64,000 bases of DNA from Piliocolobus tephrosceles (lineage: Eukaryota; Chordata; Mammalia; Primates; Cercopithecidae). Below the pieces are notes generated by a model. That model ran no database searches. It was not told the origin of the DNA and saw only the letters and a program-made list of their open reading frames with translations. The position numbers were made by a program, and so were the translations under genes. Positions 24,876 to 35,262 of this stretch are shown here, piece by piece. The number at the start of each line of letters is the position of its first letter. Positions within the stretch are counted from its first letter, which is position 1. The stretch spans positions 124,971,038-125,035,037 of the forward strand of contig NC_045435.1 of assembly GCF_002776525.5 (NCBI RefSeq), written 5' to 3'.

Positions 24876-25308
24876 TGGGATAAATCAAATATTAATGTCT
24901 CAAATACATTTTAAAGTTTAATAAGAAAGCTCACTTCAAAAAAAAAGCCTATAGGAAATTATTTTCATCACAATAATTCCATTTATGTAAGCTGGTCATA
25001 GAACTAGTAATTTGATTTTTAAGTCAGGTTTTATGTGATTATTCCTTAATCTGTACTGTGAGTTGGATTATCCCCAAAAGATAAATTCTAGTACTAACTT
25101 CCATGACCTATGAATGTGATCTAATTTAGAAACTGAGTCTTTGCAGCTGTAATCAGGTTAAAATTATCATACCTGTTTAGGGAGGAGCCCAATCTAATTA
25201 CTAATGTTCTTTTAAGAACAGGAAAACTTGAACACACCGATGCGCAGAGGGAAGACAATGTTAAAACACAGACGGAGGAAGGCCACATGATAGTGGAAGC
25301 AAAGGCTG
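24876..25308 (+). repeat. Local direct duplication, copy 1
   Basis: 433 bases that recur at 25949-26377 with roughly 35 differences by eye (about 92 percent identity). The left 175 bases are otherwise unique DNA; from about 25051 the sequence is the 5' part of an MLT1 LTR (GTTGGATTATCCCCAAAAG, then GAGTCTTTGCAG). The copy stops in the middle of the LTR, after AAAGGCTG, where unrelated AT-rich DNA follows. Confidence 0.85.
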
Positions 25309-25724
25309 TTATATAAATCTATCACTCTGAGTTTTTTAAACTGCCTAATTTTTAATATCCCTAAGCAAGTATCATTGTCCAACTTACAATAATTCAGTAT
25401 ATATATAAAATTATGACACATATTTAAAAAATCCAATGAAAATATATTACTTTTCTCTGAATAATTTCAAATAAATTATCTAGAGAATTTTATATTCATA
25501 ATTTGAAAGCTATGTTTTATTAGGAGCCCAACAGGTGTTGCACTGGACTTTTAAATACCAAACATTGAGCAAACTAATTTCTATCTGTCAAATTAACTAT
25601 ATTGTCTTTTATACATGCATTTATAATCAAACTATTTACTAGTGACAGTAAATAAATATTAAAAACATGGAAAAATTAACAGCATTTGAATTCCTGGTTT
25701 CTTTTTGTAATTTACATTTATGAA

Positions 25725-25757
<33 letters not shown>

Positions 25758-25948
25758 CATACACATAATATATATAAACATTGTTCTAAAATCTTATTTC
25801 TTAAGTTTTTTTCAGAAATATTGATACTATATAATTGTAAATAATTTAGATATTATATTGGAGTCATTTCTTATTATTTTATATAAATAGAGATTTAAAA
25901 CTCCTAATGTGGGACACAAAAAATTCCTTAGGAAATGTACATATGCTT
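25309..25948. other. Spacer between duplicated copies, with (TA)n
   Basis: AT-rich, nothing recognised apart from a (TA)n tract with CATA variants at about 25723-25770. Confidence 0.5.
25723..25770. repeat. (TA)n / (TACA)n microsatellite
   Basis: Alternating TA for about 28 bases followed by ACATACATACACATA. Directly visible. Confidence 0.9.
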
Positions 25949-26377
25949 TGGGATAAATCAAATATTAATGTTTCAAATACATTTTAAAGTTTAATAAGAA
26001 AGTTCACTTCAAAAAAAGCCTATAGGAAATTATTTTCATCACAAAAATTCCATTTATGTAAGCTGATCATAGAACTAGCAATTTTTTTTATATCAGGTTT
26101 TATGTGATTATTTCTTAATCTGTATTGTGGGTTGGATTATCCCCAAAAGATAAAGTCTAGTACTAACTTCCACAACCTATGAATGTGATCTAATTCAGAA
26201 ATTGAGTCTTTGCAGATGTAATCAGGTTAAAATTGTCATACCTGCTTAGGGAGGACCCTAATCTAATTACTAATGTGCTTTTAAGAACAGAAAACCTTGA
26301 AAATGCACATACACAGAGGGAAGACCATGTTAAAACACAGAGGGAAGAAGGCCACATGATAGCAGAGGCAAAGGCTG
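25949..26377 (+). repeat. Local direct duplication, copy 2
   Basis: Matches 24876-25308 at an offset of about 1070 bases, including unique sequence left of the MLT1 LTR. Because this copy runs on into a complete MLT1 LTR, it is likely the original, and copy 1 a truncated duplicate. Confidence 0.85.
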
Positions 26378-26630
26378 AAATGATGCCATGTGACTGACAG
26401 CTAAAGAATGATAGGGATTGCCAGTACCACAAGAAGCTAAAAAGAGGCAAAAGAAAAAAAAAAAAAAAAAAAAAAAAGACTCTTAGAGCCTTCAGAGAGA
26501 GCATGGTCCTATTAACTTTTATATTTTGGACAGCTAGTCTCCAGAACTGTTGGAGAATAAATATCTGTTTCTGTAAGCCACACAGTTTATAGTAATTTGT
26601 TATAGTAGCCCTAGGAAAATAATATCCACT
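26122..26630 (+). mobile_element. MLT1-type MaLR LTR
   Basis: Recognised from TTGGATTATCCCC near the start, GAATGTGATCTAATTC, GAGTCTTTGCAGATGTAATC, GGCCACATGATAG, CTCCAGAACTGTTGGAG, AATAAATATCTGTTTCTGTA and TTGTTATAGTAGCCCTAGG in consensus order. AATAAA near the end is the polyadenylation signal. A run of about 24 A (26454-26477) interrupts it. Confidence 0.85.
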
Positions 26631-26751
26631 AGAAACTTATTCATAAAACTATATATTAGATGGAACATGTAAAAAAATAGTTTTTCAATTACATTTCGAG
26701 ATATGTGTTAAATAGCTTTTTATAACAGTCTTTTACACATCTGAATGAAGG

Positions 26752-26980
26752 GCTAGCAAGCACCTTTTTCACATTGTGGCAGGAGAGAGATAGCAAAGGG
26801 GGAAGTTCCACACACTTTAAACCATCAGAGTTCATGAGAACTCACTCACTGTCACAAGAACAGCAAAGGGGAAATCTGTCCCCCATGATCCAATCACTTC
26901 CCACTAGCTGCCTCCCCTGACATATTGGGATTAAAATTCAAAATGAGATTTGAGTGGGGACACAGAGCCAAACCATATTA
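26752..26980 (-). mobile_element. MST-type MaLR LTR, truncated (3' LTR of provirus)
   Basis: Aligns with the right part of the LTR at 28420-28770, but its left end is missing: it starts at GGGCTAGCAAGCACC, about 120 bases into the partner LTR. It ends at CCAAACCATATTA, then internal MaLR sequence follows without a gap. Confidence 0.8.
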
Positions 26981-28419
26981 TTCTGCCCCAGACTTCTCCT
27001 AAATTTCATGTACTTCTCACATTTCAAAACACACTCATGCCTTCCCAACAGTCTCCTGATGTCTTAACTCATTCCAGCATTAACTCAAAAGTCCAAGTCC
27101 AAAGTCTCATCTGAGAAAAGTCAAGTCCCTTTTGCCTATGAGACTATAAAATCAACACTGAGTTAGTTACTTCAAAGATTCAATGGTGGTACAGACATTG
27201 GGTAAATACTCCTATTCCAAAAGGGAGAAATTGGCCAAAACAAAGGGGCTACAGGCCCCAAGAAAGTCTGAAACCCAGCAGGGCAGTCATTAAATCTTAA
27301 AGTTCCCAAGTAATATCCTTTGACTTTATGTCTCACATCTAGGGCTTGCTGATGTAAGGGGAGGGTTCCCAAGGCTCTGGGCATCTCTGCCCCTGTGACT
27401 CTACAGGTTATGGACACCATGGCTGCTTTCACTGGTTGGCATTGACTGCCTATAGTTTTTCTAGGTGCATAATACAAGCTGCAAGAGGATGCACCATTCT
27501 GGATACTAGATTATGGTGGCCCTCTTTTCACAGCTACACTAGGCATTGCCCCAGTGGGGACTGTGTGTGGGGACTTGAACCCTGCATTTCTCCTCCACAC
27601 TGCCCTAGTAGAGGGTCTCCATGAGGGCTCTGCCCCTGCAGGAGACTTTTGCCTAGACGTCTAGGGGTTTCCATACATCCTCTGAAATCTAGGTGGAGGT
27701 TCCCAAAGTTCCACTCTTACCTTGTGGGTAGCCTCAGGCTACATCATGTGGAAGCTACTAAGGGTTGGGGTTTGTGTTCTCTGAAGCAATGGCCCAAGAT
27801 GTACTTAGACCCTTTTTTGTCATGGTTGGAGCTGGAGTGTCTGGGACACAGGATGCCATGACCCAAGGCTGCACAGAGCAGCGGGGCCCTACACCAGGTC
27901 CGCAAAACCATTTTTCCCTCCTGTGTGTCTGAGCCTGTGATGCAAAGGGCTACTGTGAAGGCTTCTGAAAGGCATTGGAAGTATTTTCCCCATTGTCTTG
28001 GTTATTAACTTTAGACTATTCTTTACTTATGCAAATTTCTGCAGCCTTTAATTCTTCCTCCAGAAAAGGGGTTTTTCTTTTCCACCACATGGTTGATTTG
28101 CAAATTTTCCAAATTTTTATGCCCTGCTTCCTTTTTAAATACAAGTTCTCTTTGTTTATGCAAATGAGCACAGGCTTTTAGAAGCAGTCATGCCACATCT
28201 TGAATGCTTTGCTGCTTGAGAATTTCTTCTGCCAAATACCCTAAGTAATATCTCTGAAGTTTAAAGTTCCACAAATCTCTAGAGCAGGGACACAATGCCA
28301 CCAGTCTCTTTGCTAAAGCATAGCAAGAGTGATCTTTATTCCAGTTCCCAATGAGTTCCTAATCTCCATCTGACACCTCCTCAACATGGCAAGGCCCTAC
28401 TTTCCTGGTTCCAATTTTC
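26981..28419 (-). mobile_element. MaLR internal sequence (MST-int type)
   Basis: About 1.44 kb of non-coding MaLR internal DNA between two LTRs, sharing its left half with 18297-18928. Next to the right LTR the minus strand reads TTGGAACCAGGAAAG, a decayed leucine-type primer-binding site, as expected just inside the 5' LTR. MaLR elements do not encode a conserved polymerase; open frames seen on either strand here show no retroviral motif. Confidence 0.8.
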
Positions 28420-28770
28420 TGTATTAGTCCATTCTCACACTGCTGTAGAAACATACCTAAGACTGAATCATTTATGAAGAAAAGACTTTCAAGCAGCTCA
28501 TGGCCTCAGGAAACTTACAATTTTGGTGGATGGGCTAAGGGGAAGCAAGCACTTTCTTCCCATGGTGGCAGGAGTGAGAGAGCAAAGCAGGAAGTGCCAC
28601 ACACTTTTAAACCATCAGAGCTTATGAGACCTCACATACTATCAGGAGAATGGCAAGGGAAGAAATCTGCCAACATGATTTAAGATCCTCCTAACAGGTC
28701 TCTCTGCCAACATTAAGAATTACAATTCAAGATGAGATTTCAGTGGAGAAACGGAGCCAAATCATATTCA
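28420..28770 (-). mobile_element. MST-type MaLR LTR (5' LTR of provirus)
   Basis: Complete LTR in minus orientation, from TGTATTAGTCCATTCTCACA to a decayed CATATTCA end. It adjoins minus-strand L1 sequence on its right, which suggests the provirus once lay inside that L1. Confidence 0.85.
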
Positions 28771-29540
28771 CTTCCTTTGGGGCAGTTTTGCTCTTATTTG
28801 TCTAGTTTCTCTAGGTGTTAGATTGTTAATTTGAAATCTTTCTAACTTTTTGATGTGCATGTACAGCAATAAAAGTTTTCCTTTTAACATTGCTTTAGCT
28901 GTTTCATAGAGATTCTGGTATGTTGTATCTTTGTTTTCATTAGTTTTATAGATTTTTTTAATTTCTGCCTTAATTTTATTTTTTTACTCAAAAGTCCTTC
29001 AGGAGCAGATTGTTTAATTTTCATTAAATTGTATGGTTCTGAAATATTTCCTTAATATTGATTTCTGTTTTTATTCCTCTGTTCTCTTAGTGTGAAGTTC
29101 ATATGGTTTTATTTTTTAAACTTGTTCACAATTGATTTACAACTGATCATATGTTCAATTTTAGAGTATGTGCCATGTGAGGACCAGAAAAATGTGTCTT
29201 CTGTTGTGGTTTGGTGGAGAGTTCTGCAGATTTTGTTAGGTTAATTTGGTCAAGTGGCAAGTTTAGGTCACAAATAACTTTGTTAGTATTCTGCCACAGT
29301 GTTCTGTCCAGTACTGTCAGAGGGGTGTTGAAGTCTCCCATTATTATTTTGTGGTTATCTGAGTCTCTCTGTAATTCTCTAATAGTTTGTTATGTAAATC
29401 TGGGCCCTCCAGGTTTCGTTGCATATATATTTAGGACAGTTAAGTCTTCTCGTTGAAGACTTTTTCATTATGTAATGCCCATCTTTGTCCTCTTTGATCA
29501 TTGTTGAAGTATATTTTGTGTGAAATAAGAATAATGGTCA

Positions 29541-29860
29541 GGGCCAGGCACAGTGGCTCACACCTGTAATCCTAGCACTTTGGGAGGACAAGGTGAGCAG
29601 ATTATGAGGTCAGGAGATTGAGACCATCCTGGCTAATACTGTGAAACTCCATCTCTACTAAAAATACAAAAATTAGCTGGGCATGGTGGCAGGTGCCTGT
29701 AGTCCCTGCTACTCAGGAGGCAGAGGCAGGAGAATGGCATGAACCTGGCAGGTGGAACTTGCAGTGAGCCAAGATCCTACCACTGCCACTGCACTGCAGT
29801 CTGGGCAACAGAGCAAGACTCTGTCTCTATAAGAAAGATAAAAAAAATAATAATAATAAG
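29541..29860 (+). mobile_element. Alu SINE (AluY/S-like)
   Basis: Complete dimeric Alu beginning GGCCAGGCACAGTGGCTCAC and ending in a (TAA)-rich tail. The phrase ATGAGGTCAGGAGATTGAGACC suggests a Y- or late S-type. Near-identical flanks AAGAATAATGGTCAG (29527-29541) and AAGAGTAGTGGTCA (29859-29872) are its target duplication, the right one lying at the start of the next Alu. Confidence 0.95.
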
Positions 29861-29868
29861 AGTAGTGG

Positions 29869-30175
29869 TCAAGAATGGTATCTCACTCCTATAATCCCAG
29901 CACTTTGGGAGGCCAAGGCAGGTGGATTACCTGAGGTGGGGAGTTTGAGACCATCCTGGCCAACATGATGAAACCCCATCTCTACTAAAAACACAAAAAC
30001 TAGCCAGGTGTGGTGGCAGATGCCTGTAATCCAAGCTGCTCAAGAGGCTGAGACAGGAGAATATCTTGAACTTGGGAGGCCAAGGTTGCAGTGAGCTAAG
30101 ACTGCGCCACTGTAATCCAGCCTGGGCAACAAGAGAAAACCTCTGTCTCAAAAAAAAAAAAAAAAAAAAAAAAAA
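29869..30175 (+). mobile_element. Alu SINE (AluS/J-like), head-to-tail with previous
   Basis: Second complete Alu in the same orientation with a 28-base A tail. Its first few bases are mutated (GGTATCTCACTCC for the usual GGTGGCTCACGCC). The younger Alu inserted at its 5' junction, giving a tandem pair. Confidence 0.95.
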
Positions 30176-31060
30176 CTGTTTTGAGAGTTTTTTGTTTTTT
30201 TTTTTTCAATTTGCTTGATAGATCTTTCTCCATTCCTTTACTTTGATGCTATATGTATCTGTGCATGTGAGATGGGTCTGTTGAAGACAGCATACAGTTG
30301 GGTCTTGCTTCTTTACTCAACTGGCTACTCTGTGCCTTTTAAATGGGGTATTTAGCCCCTTCATGCTCAAGGTAAATATTGATGTGTGTGGATTTAATCC
30401 TGTCACTGTATTGTCAGCTGGTTGTTCTCCAGACATGATTGTGTAGTTGTTTATAGTGACAATAGTCTGTTTACTTAAGTGTGTTTTTATGGTGGCCAGT
30501 AACAGTCTTTCATTTCCATGTTTAGCACTCTCTTCAGGACCTCTTGTAAGATAAGTTCAGTGGTAAGAAATTCCCTTAACATGTGCTTTTCTAAAAGGTA
30601 TCTTATATGTTTGCCTATGAAGCTTAGTTTGGCTGTATATAAAATTCTTGGTTAGAAATTTTTTTCTTTAAGAAAGATGAAGACTGGCCCCTAACCTCTT
30701 CTGGCTTGTAGGATTTCTGCTGAAAGGTCTGCTATAAGACTGATGGAATTCTTTTTGTAGTTGACCTGTCTCTTCTCTCTAGCAGATTTTAGCATTTTTT
30801 CTTTCATGCTGACCTTAGAGAATCCAATGATTTTGTGTCTTAGGGATAGTTATCTTTTGTAGTATCTTAGATGGGTTCTCTGCATTTTCTGTATTTGAAT
30901 ATTGGCCTCTCTCTTGACATTGGACAAATTTTTGTGAACAATATACTCAATTACATTTTCTAATTTGCTTTCTCTCTCTCCATTTTCAGATATGAAAATG
31001 AGTCATAAGTTGAATCTGTTTACATAATCTCATATTTCTTAGAGCTTTTGTTCATCCTTT

Positions 31061-31378
31061 GTTTTTTTGCTTTTGTTTTATTTTTGAGACAGAGTCTCAC
31101 TCTGTTGCCCAGGATGGAGTGCAATGGCACAATCTTGGCTCACTGCAACCTCCGGCTCCCAGGTTCAGGTGATTCTCTTGCCTCAGCCTTCCAAGTAGCT
31201 GGTATTACAGGTGCATGCCACCATGCCTGGCTAATTTTTGTGTTTTTAGTAGAGATCAGGTTTTGCCATGTTGGCCAGGCCAACTCCTGACCTCAGGTCA
31301 AACTCCTGATCTCAGGTGATCTGTCTGCTTCGGCCTCTCAAAGTGCTGGTGTTACAGGCATGAGCCACCACTCCTGGC
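31061..31378 (-). mobile_element. Alu SINE (AluS-like), minus strand
   Basis: Antisense Alu flanked by TTGTTCATCCTTT (31048-31060) and TTGTTCATGCTTT (31379-31391), its target duplication. It carries a small internal tandem duplication near 31282-31318, where the phrase CTCCTGAYCTCAGGT occurs twice. Confidence 0.95.
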
Positions 31379-32046
31379 TTGTTCATGCTTTATTATTATT
31401 ATTTTCTTTATTTTTGTGCGAATTGATTCAAAGAACTTCGAAAATGGTCTTTGAGCTCTAAAATTTCTTCCTCAGCTTAGTCTATTTTGCTGTTAATACT
31501 TGTGATTGTATTATAAAATAGTTTCTTTTTCCTATATCAGATGAATTTGGTTCTTTCTTAAAATGGCCATTTCATCATTTATGTATGGTATTATTTTATT
31601 GGATTCCTTGCATTCATTAGACAGATTGTAACTTTCTCCTAATTCTCTATGATCTTCATCTTTGTCCAGATTCTGAATTCTACGTTTGTCATTTGAGTCA
31701 CTTCAGCCTAGTTTAAAACCACTGCTTGGGAACTAGTGCAGTTGTTTGGAGGTAAGAAGACACTCTGGTTTTTTGCATTGCCAGGGTTCTTGCACTGGTT
31801 CTTTCTCATCTGTGGGGACTAATGTTTCTTTAATCTTTGTAGTTGCTGTTCTTTGGATGTGTTTTTGCTTTCATATTATTTTGTCTTTGAGAGTTTGACT
31901 GTGGTAGAAGGTGGATTCAGTCAACTGGCTGTGTTTAATATTTCTGATTTGTCAGTATGCTATATCAGTTTTGGGAACTCCTTGTCCGATTTTTTTTTTT
32001 GCTCATCTTCAAATGCAATGGTATCTTGTTGTTGTTGTTTCTTTAC

Positions 32047-32172
32047 TATAAATGCCAGATTCCTAAGGGTTTCCTGAAATATGTCTCTATAGAGATTGTT
32101 GTGAGTAGTATCCAGCAAAACCCACTCCTCCTGGGTGAGGATCACAGCCATATCTTCAAAAGCCATTGGGTC
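32047..32172 (-). pseudogene. Orphan KRAB-A box exon of a KRAB zinc-finger gene
   Basis: The minus strand encodes a 42-residue KRAB-A box: FEDMAV, TQEEWVLLD and LYRDIFQETLRNL are its diagnostic blocks. KRAB-A recruits the TRIM28 corepressor in zinc-finger repressors. The match runs from a GACCC start just after an acceptor-like CTGCAG (plus 32173-32178) to TTTATA followed by donor-like GTAAAG. That is 126 bases, one short of the usual 127-base KRAB-A exon, and a missing G at the donor would explain it. Intron-like sequence on both sides means a genomic exon, not a spliced retrocopy. The frame stays open from 32229 to 31960, but no KRAB-B exon or C2H2 finger array was found in the window. The QET.RNL wording resembles the ZNF44/ZNF69-type subgroup. 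A decaying remnant is more likely than a working gene. Confidence 0.75.
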
Positions 32173-32250
32173 CTGCAGGTCACATGGCAATAGTGGCTGT
32201 GGCAGAGCCACTTGGGTCTCAGAAACCAAAGAAGAAGAAACAGTGGATTA

Positions 32251-32718
32251 TGCACACATCTAAATGAAGAGACAATCTGAACAGGCTAAGTGTGAGCAAC
32301 AAGGCTGTTTATTCACTTGGATGTGAGCAGGCTGACTCCAAAAAGAGAGTCAACGAGGGTGGTGGATTTGGAGGTAGTTTTATAGGTTAGGGGTAAGCAG
32401 TGGAAAGTTACTGTTAGGGGCTGTTTATTGCAGGCAGGGGAAGAATGTCAAAAGGTACATTGTCACAAAGTGGGAGAGGTCACAGAGCACAATGTCTCAA
32501 GGTTGATTGATCAGTTAGGGTAGAGCATGTTACAATGGTAGAATGTTGCAAGGTTGGGTAATCAGTTAAGACCAGAGCTAGCTGTTTTTCTTCTTTTGAA
32601 ATTTTTCTGTTGTCCTAGACTTTCTGGTTCCAGGAGGTCTTCCGGATGTGTACGTGTGGCTCACAGAGGTCACGATGGCTTGACCATGGTGCAGTCTGCT
32701 CAGAAGATCTCACAGAGT
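32251..32718 (-). mobile_element. ERV1-type solo LTR, minus strand
   Basis: In minus orientation it ends with a polyadenylation region (TGAATAAACAGCCTTGTTGC on the minus strand, about 32300-32319) and GTGTGCA at the edge 32251. The plus strand shows GGCTGACTCCAAAAAGAGAG, a phrase common in ERV1 R/U5 regions. Its 5' edge is placed near 32,718. Family not determined. Confidence 0.65.
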
Positions 32719-33429
32719 GGACATTGTATTAATTTATTATGTATTTCATCTTCAATTGTGAAAGAATAATAATGACATATTTTTTGTTGTATCTCTTGAT
32801 ATTTTCCTATGGGAATACTAGAACATAGCAGTTTTATATTGTATAACTATTTTTCTGCCAGGTAAGAGGTTATTATTATTTTATGTTAATGTTTAAAATT
32901 TGTCTCTTCTCTTCACATTCTATATCAGTGTTTTTAACTATTGTATTGAATTTTAACTTTCATATATTAAATTTGTTTATTTTAAGTGTATGATTCCAAG
33001 AGTTTTAGTGAATTTAGTGTTGGACAGTCATCATAGCTATCTAATTTTAGAGCATTTATTCACCCTGAAATGATCCTGTCTGCCTCATGCAGTCAGTGTT
33101 CTTCCGCACTTAATACCCAGGCAACCTTATCTATTGTGTCTCCATATATTTGCCTTTTCTGGGCATTTTAAAAATATGACATTATAAAATATGTGATCTG
33201 TTGCATGTGGCTGTGTTCAATTAACAATTTTTTATAGGTTTACCTATGTGGTAGCATGTATTAGTATTTTGATGTTTTATTATTCAATACTTTTCCATTT
33301 TGTGACTATATCACATTATATTTATTCCTTATCTGATTGATGAGCTTAAGTTTATTTCCCTTTTTTGAATATTTGAATGAGACTGCTCTAAATATTCACT
33401 TATAAATATTTTTGTCAACATATGCTTTC

Positions 33430-34281
33430 TTTTTTTTATTTTATTTTATTTTATTTTTTTATTATTATTTTTTATTATACTTTAAGTTCTAGGGTACATG
33501 TGCATAACGTGCAGGTTTGTTACATATGTATACATGTGCCATGTTGGTGTGCTGCACCCATCAACTCGTCAGCACCCATCAATTCATCATTTATATCAGG
33601 TATAACTCCCCAATGCAATCCCTCCCCCCTCCCCCCTCCCCATGATAGGCCCCAGTGTGTGATGTTCCCCTTCCCGAGTCCAAGTGAGCTCATTGTTCAG
33701 TTCCCACNNNNNNNNNNNNNNNNNNNNNNNNNNNNNNNNNNNNNNNNNNNNNNNNNNNNNNNNNNNNNNNNNNNNNNNNNNNNNNNNNNNNNNNNNNNNN
33801 NNNNNNNNNNNNNNNNNNNNNNNNNNNNNNNNNNNNNNNNNNNNNNNNNNNNNNNNNNNNNNNNNNNNNNNNNNNNNNNNNNNNNNNNNNNNNNNNNNNN
33901 NNNNNNNNNNNNNNNNNNNNNNNNNNNNNNNNNNNNNNNNNNNNNNNNNNNNNNNNNNNNNNNNNNNNNNNNNNNNNNNNNNNNNNNNNNNNNNNNNNNN
34001 NNNNNNNNNNNNNNNNNNNNNNNNNNNNNNNNNNNNNNNNNNNNNNNNNNNNNNNNNNNNNNNNNNNNNNNNNNNNNNNNNNNNNNNNNNNNNNNNNNNN
34101 NNNNNNNCCTATCCATGAGCATGGTATGTTCTTCCATTTGTTTGTGTCCTCTTTGATTTCACTGAGCAGTGGTTTGTAGTTCTCCTTGAAGAGGTCCTTT
34201 ACATCCCTTGTAAGTTGGATTCCTAGGTATTTTATTCTCTTTGAAGCAATTGTGAATGGAAGTTCATTCCTGATTTGGCTC
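33430..34281 (-). mobile_element. 5'-truncated L1PA LINE with assembly gap
   Basis: Antisense L1PA: the left part has TTTATTATACTTTAAGTTCT and GTGCATAACGTGCAGG, the 3'UTR signature, preceded by a T-rich tail. The right part is ORF2 (minus-strand peptide NKWKNIPCSWI). It is bounded by a perfect 14-base target duplication CAACATATGCTTTC at 33416-33429 and 34282-34295. A run of 400 N hides its middle. Confidence 0.95.
33708..34107. other. Assembly gap, 400 N
   Basis: Exactly 400 undetermined bases inside the L1PA copy. All frames translated across it are meaningless. Confidence 1.
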
Positions 34282-34676
34282 CAACATATGCTTTCATTCA
34301 TCTTGAGTAGATACCTAGGAGGGAAATTGCTGGGTTATAGAATAAATTCATGTTTAAAAATTTTAGAAACTCCCAAACTGTCTTCTAAAGCAGCTGAACC
34401 ATTTTACATTCCTGTCAGCAGTGTATGAGGATTTCACTTTCTCTTCATATTGCCAACATCTTATTATTGCCTGTCCTTTTTATGATAGTTATTCTAATAA
34501 GTTTGAGGTGTTACTTTATTATGATTTTAATTTGCAATTTTTCTAATGAGAGATAAGGTTGAGGTACTTTCAACTGCTTATTGACTATTCTTTTTTGGTG
34601 AAATGTCTATTCATATCTTTATTTCATTGTTTGTCCTTCTATTATTGACTTGTAATTGTTCTTTCTATATTCTGTA

Positions 34677-35078
34677 TGTGGTGGGGTGATCAGACCCAAC
34701 ACCAGGCCGTGGGGGCTACGAAGTCCAGCAGAGTCAAAAGAATGAGAAAAGACAAGTTAAGACAGAAAGTGGACCAGGGGGCCAATGCTAGTATGGAGGC
34801 TACGAAGGCCCTGAGCTCTGTGAGCCCACACTATTTATTGGCGAGCAAACAAAGAAACAGGTGGTGAGGATGTGGGGGTTGAAAAGAAGTGGTGTATCAA
34901 GTGAATGAGCTACAGCTGTGACGGTTTAGCATTTTTCCTTGAAACATATGGCTACTTGAGATAATGGGAGTGCTAGAAGCAAGGAGTCAGCAAGTCTGGA
35001 CACATTCCAAAGGCCACCAGGGGTTTTACCCTGGACCCTGGACATGTTCCAAGCCCTGCCTCAGCTTCTCTCCCAACA
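34677..35078 (-). mobile_element. Solo LTR, ERVK-like (MER9-type)
   Basis: In minus orientation it starts TGTTGGGAGAGAAGCTGAGG and ends CTGATCACCCCACCACA. An AATAAA polyadenylation signal (minus strand) lies in GCCAATAAATAGTGTG (about 34825-34840). It interrupts L1M text. The MER9 assignment rests on recalled consensus and could be another ERVK LTR group. Sequence after the right edge (CTCAGCTTTTGTCCC) partly repeats the LTR start, so the exact edge is uncertain. Confidence 0.65.
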
Positions 35079-35262
35079 CTCAGCTTTTGTCCCAATAGGA
35101 TGCAAGAGCATTAACAGATACATGATTTGCAAGTTTACCTAACATTTTGTGTTGTATCTTTTCATGGTGTCTTTTGAAGCCCAAAACTTTTAATTTTGAT
35201 GAAGCTTAATGTTTCAAAAATAGAACTGATGTTTCACTCCTGTTTCATGTTTTCATCATCTT

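Larger units (their letters stand above)
28771..31975 (-). mobile_element. L1P LINE, 5' portion, carrying three Alus
   Basis: On the minus strand it reads L1 5'UTR (about 31,400-31,975), ORF1 and the first part of ORF2. Landmarks on the plus strand are GTTTCATAGAGATTCTGGTATG, GAGGGGTGTTGAAGTCTCCC, GAAGACAGCATACAGTTGGG, AATTCTTGGTTAGAAATT and CTTTCTCATCTGTGGGGACT, all in antisense L1 order. The ORF2 3' half is absent; the element ends at the MST provirus (28,770). Stops break all frames. Confidence 0.8.
32735..35262 (-). mobile_element. L1M LINE 3' region, split by two younger insertions
   Basis: Antisense old L1 in three pieces: 32735-33415, 34296-34676 and about 35,100-35,262. Landmarks include GAGACTGCTCTAAATATTC, GTAGATACCTAGGAGGGAAATT, CAGCAGTGTATGAGGATTTC, GATACATGATTTGCAAG and TTTCATGGTGTCTTTTGAAG. 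The interruptions are an L1PA copy and an ERVK-like LTR. The left border is approximate. Confidence 0.75.

Noticed and set aside
33422..34301. Long open frames crossing 33,708-34,107
   Set aside because: They run through 400 N; only the right end (L1 ORF2 text) has meaning.
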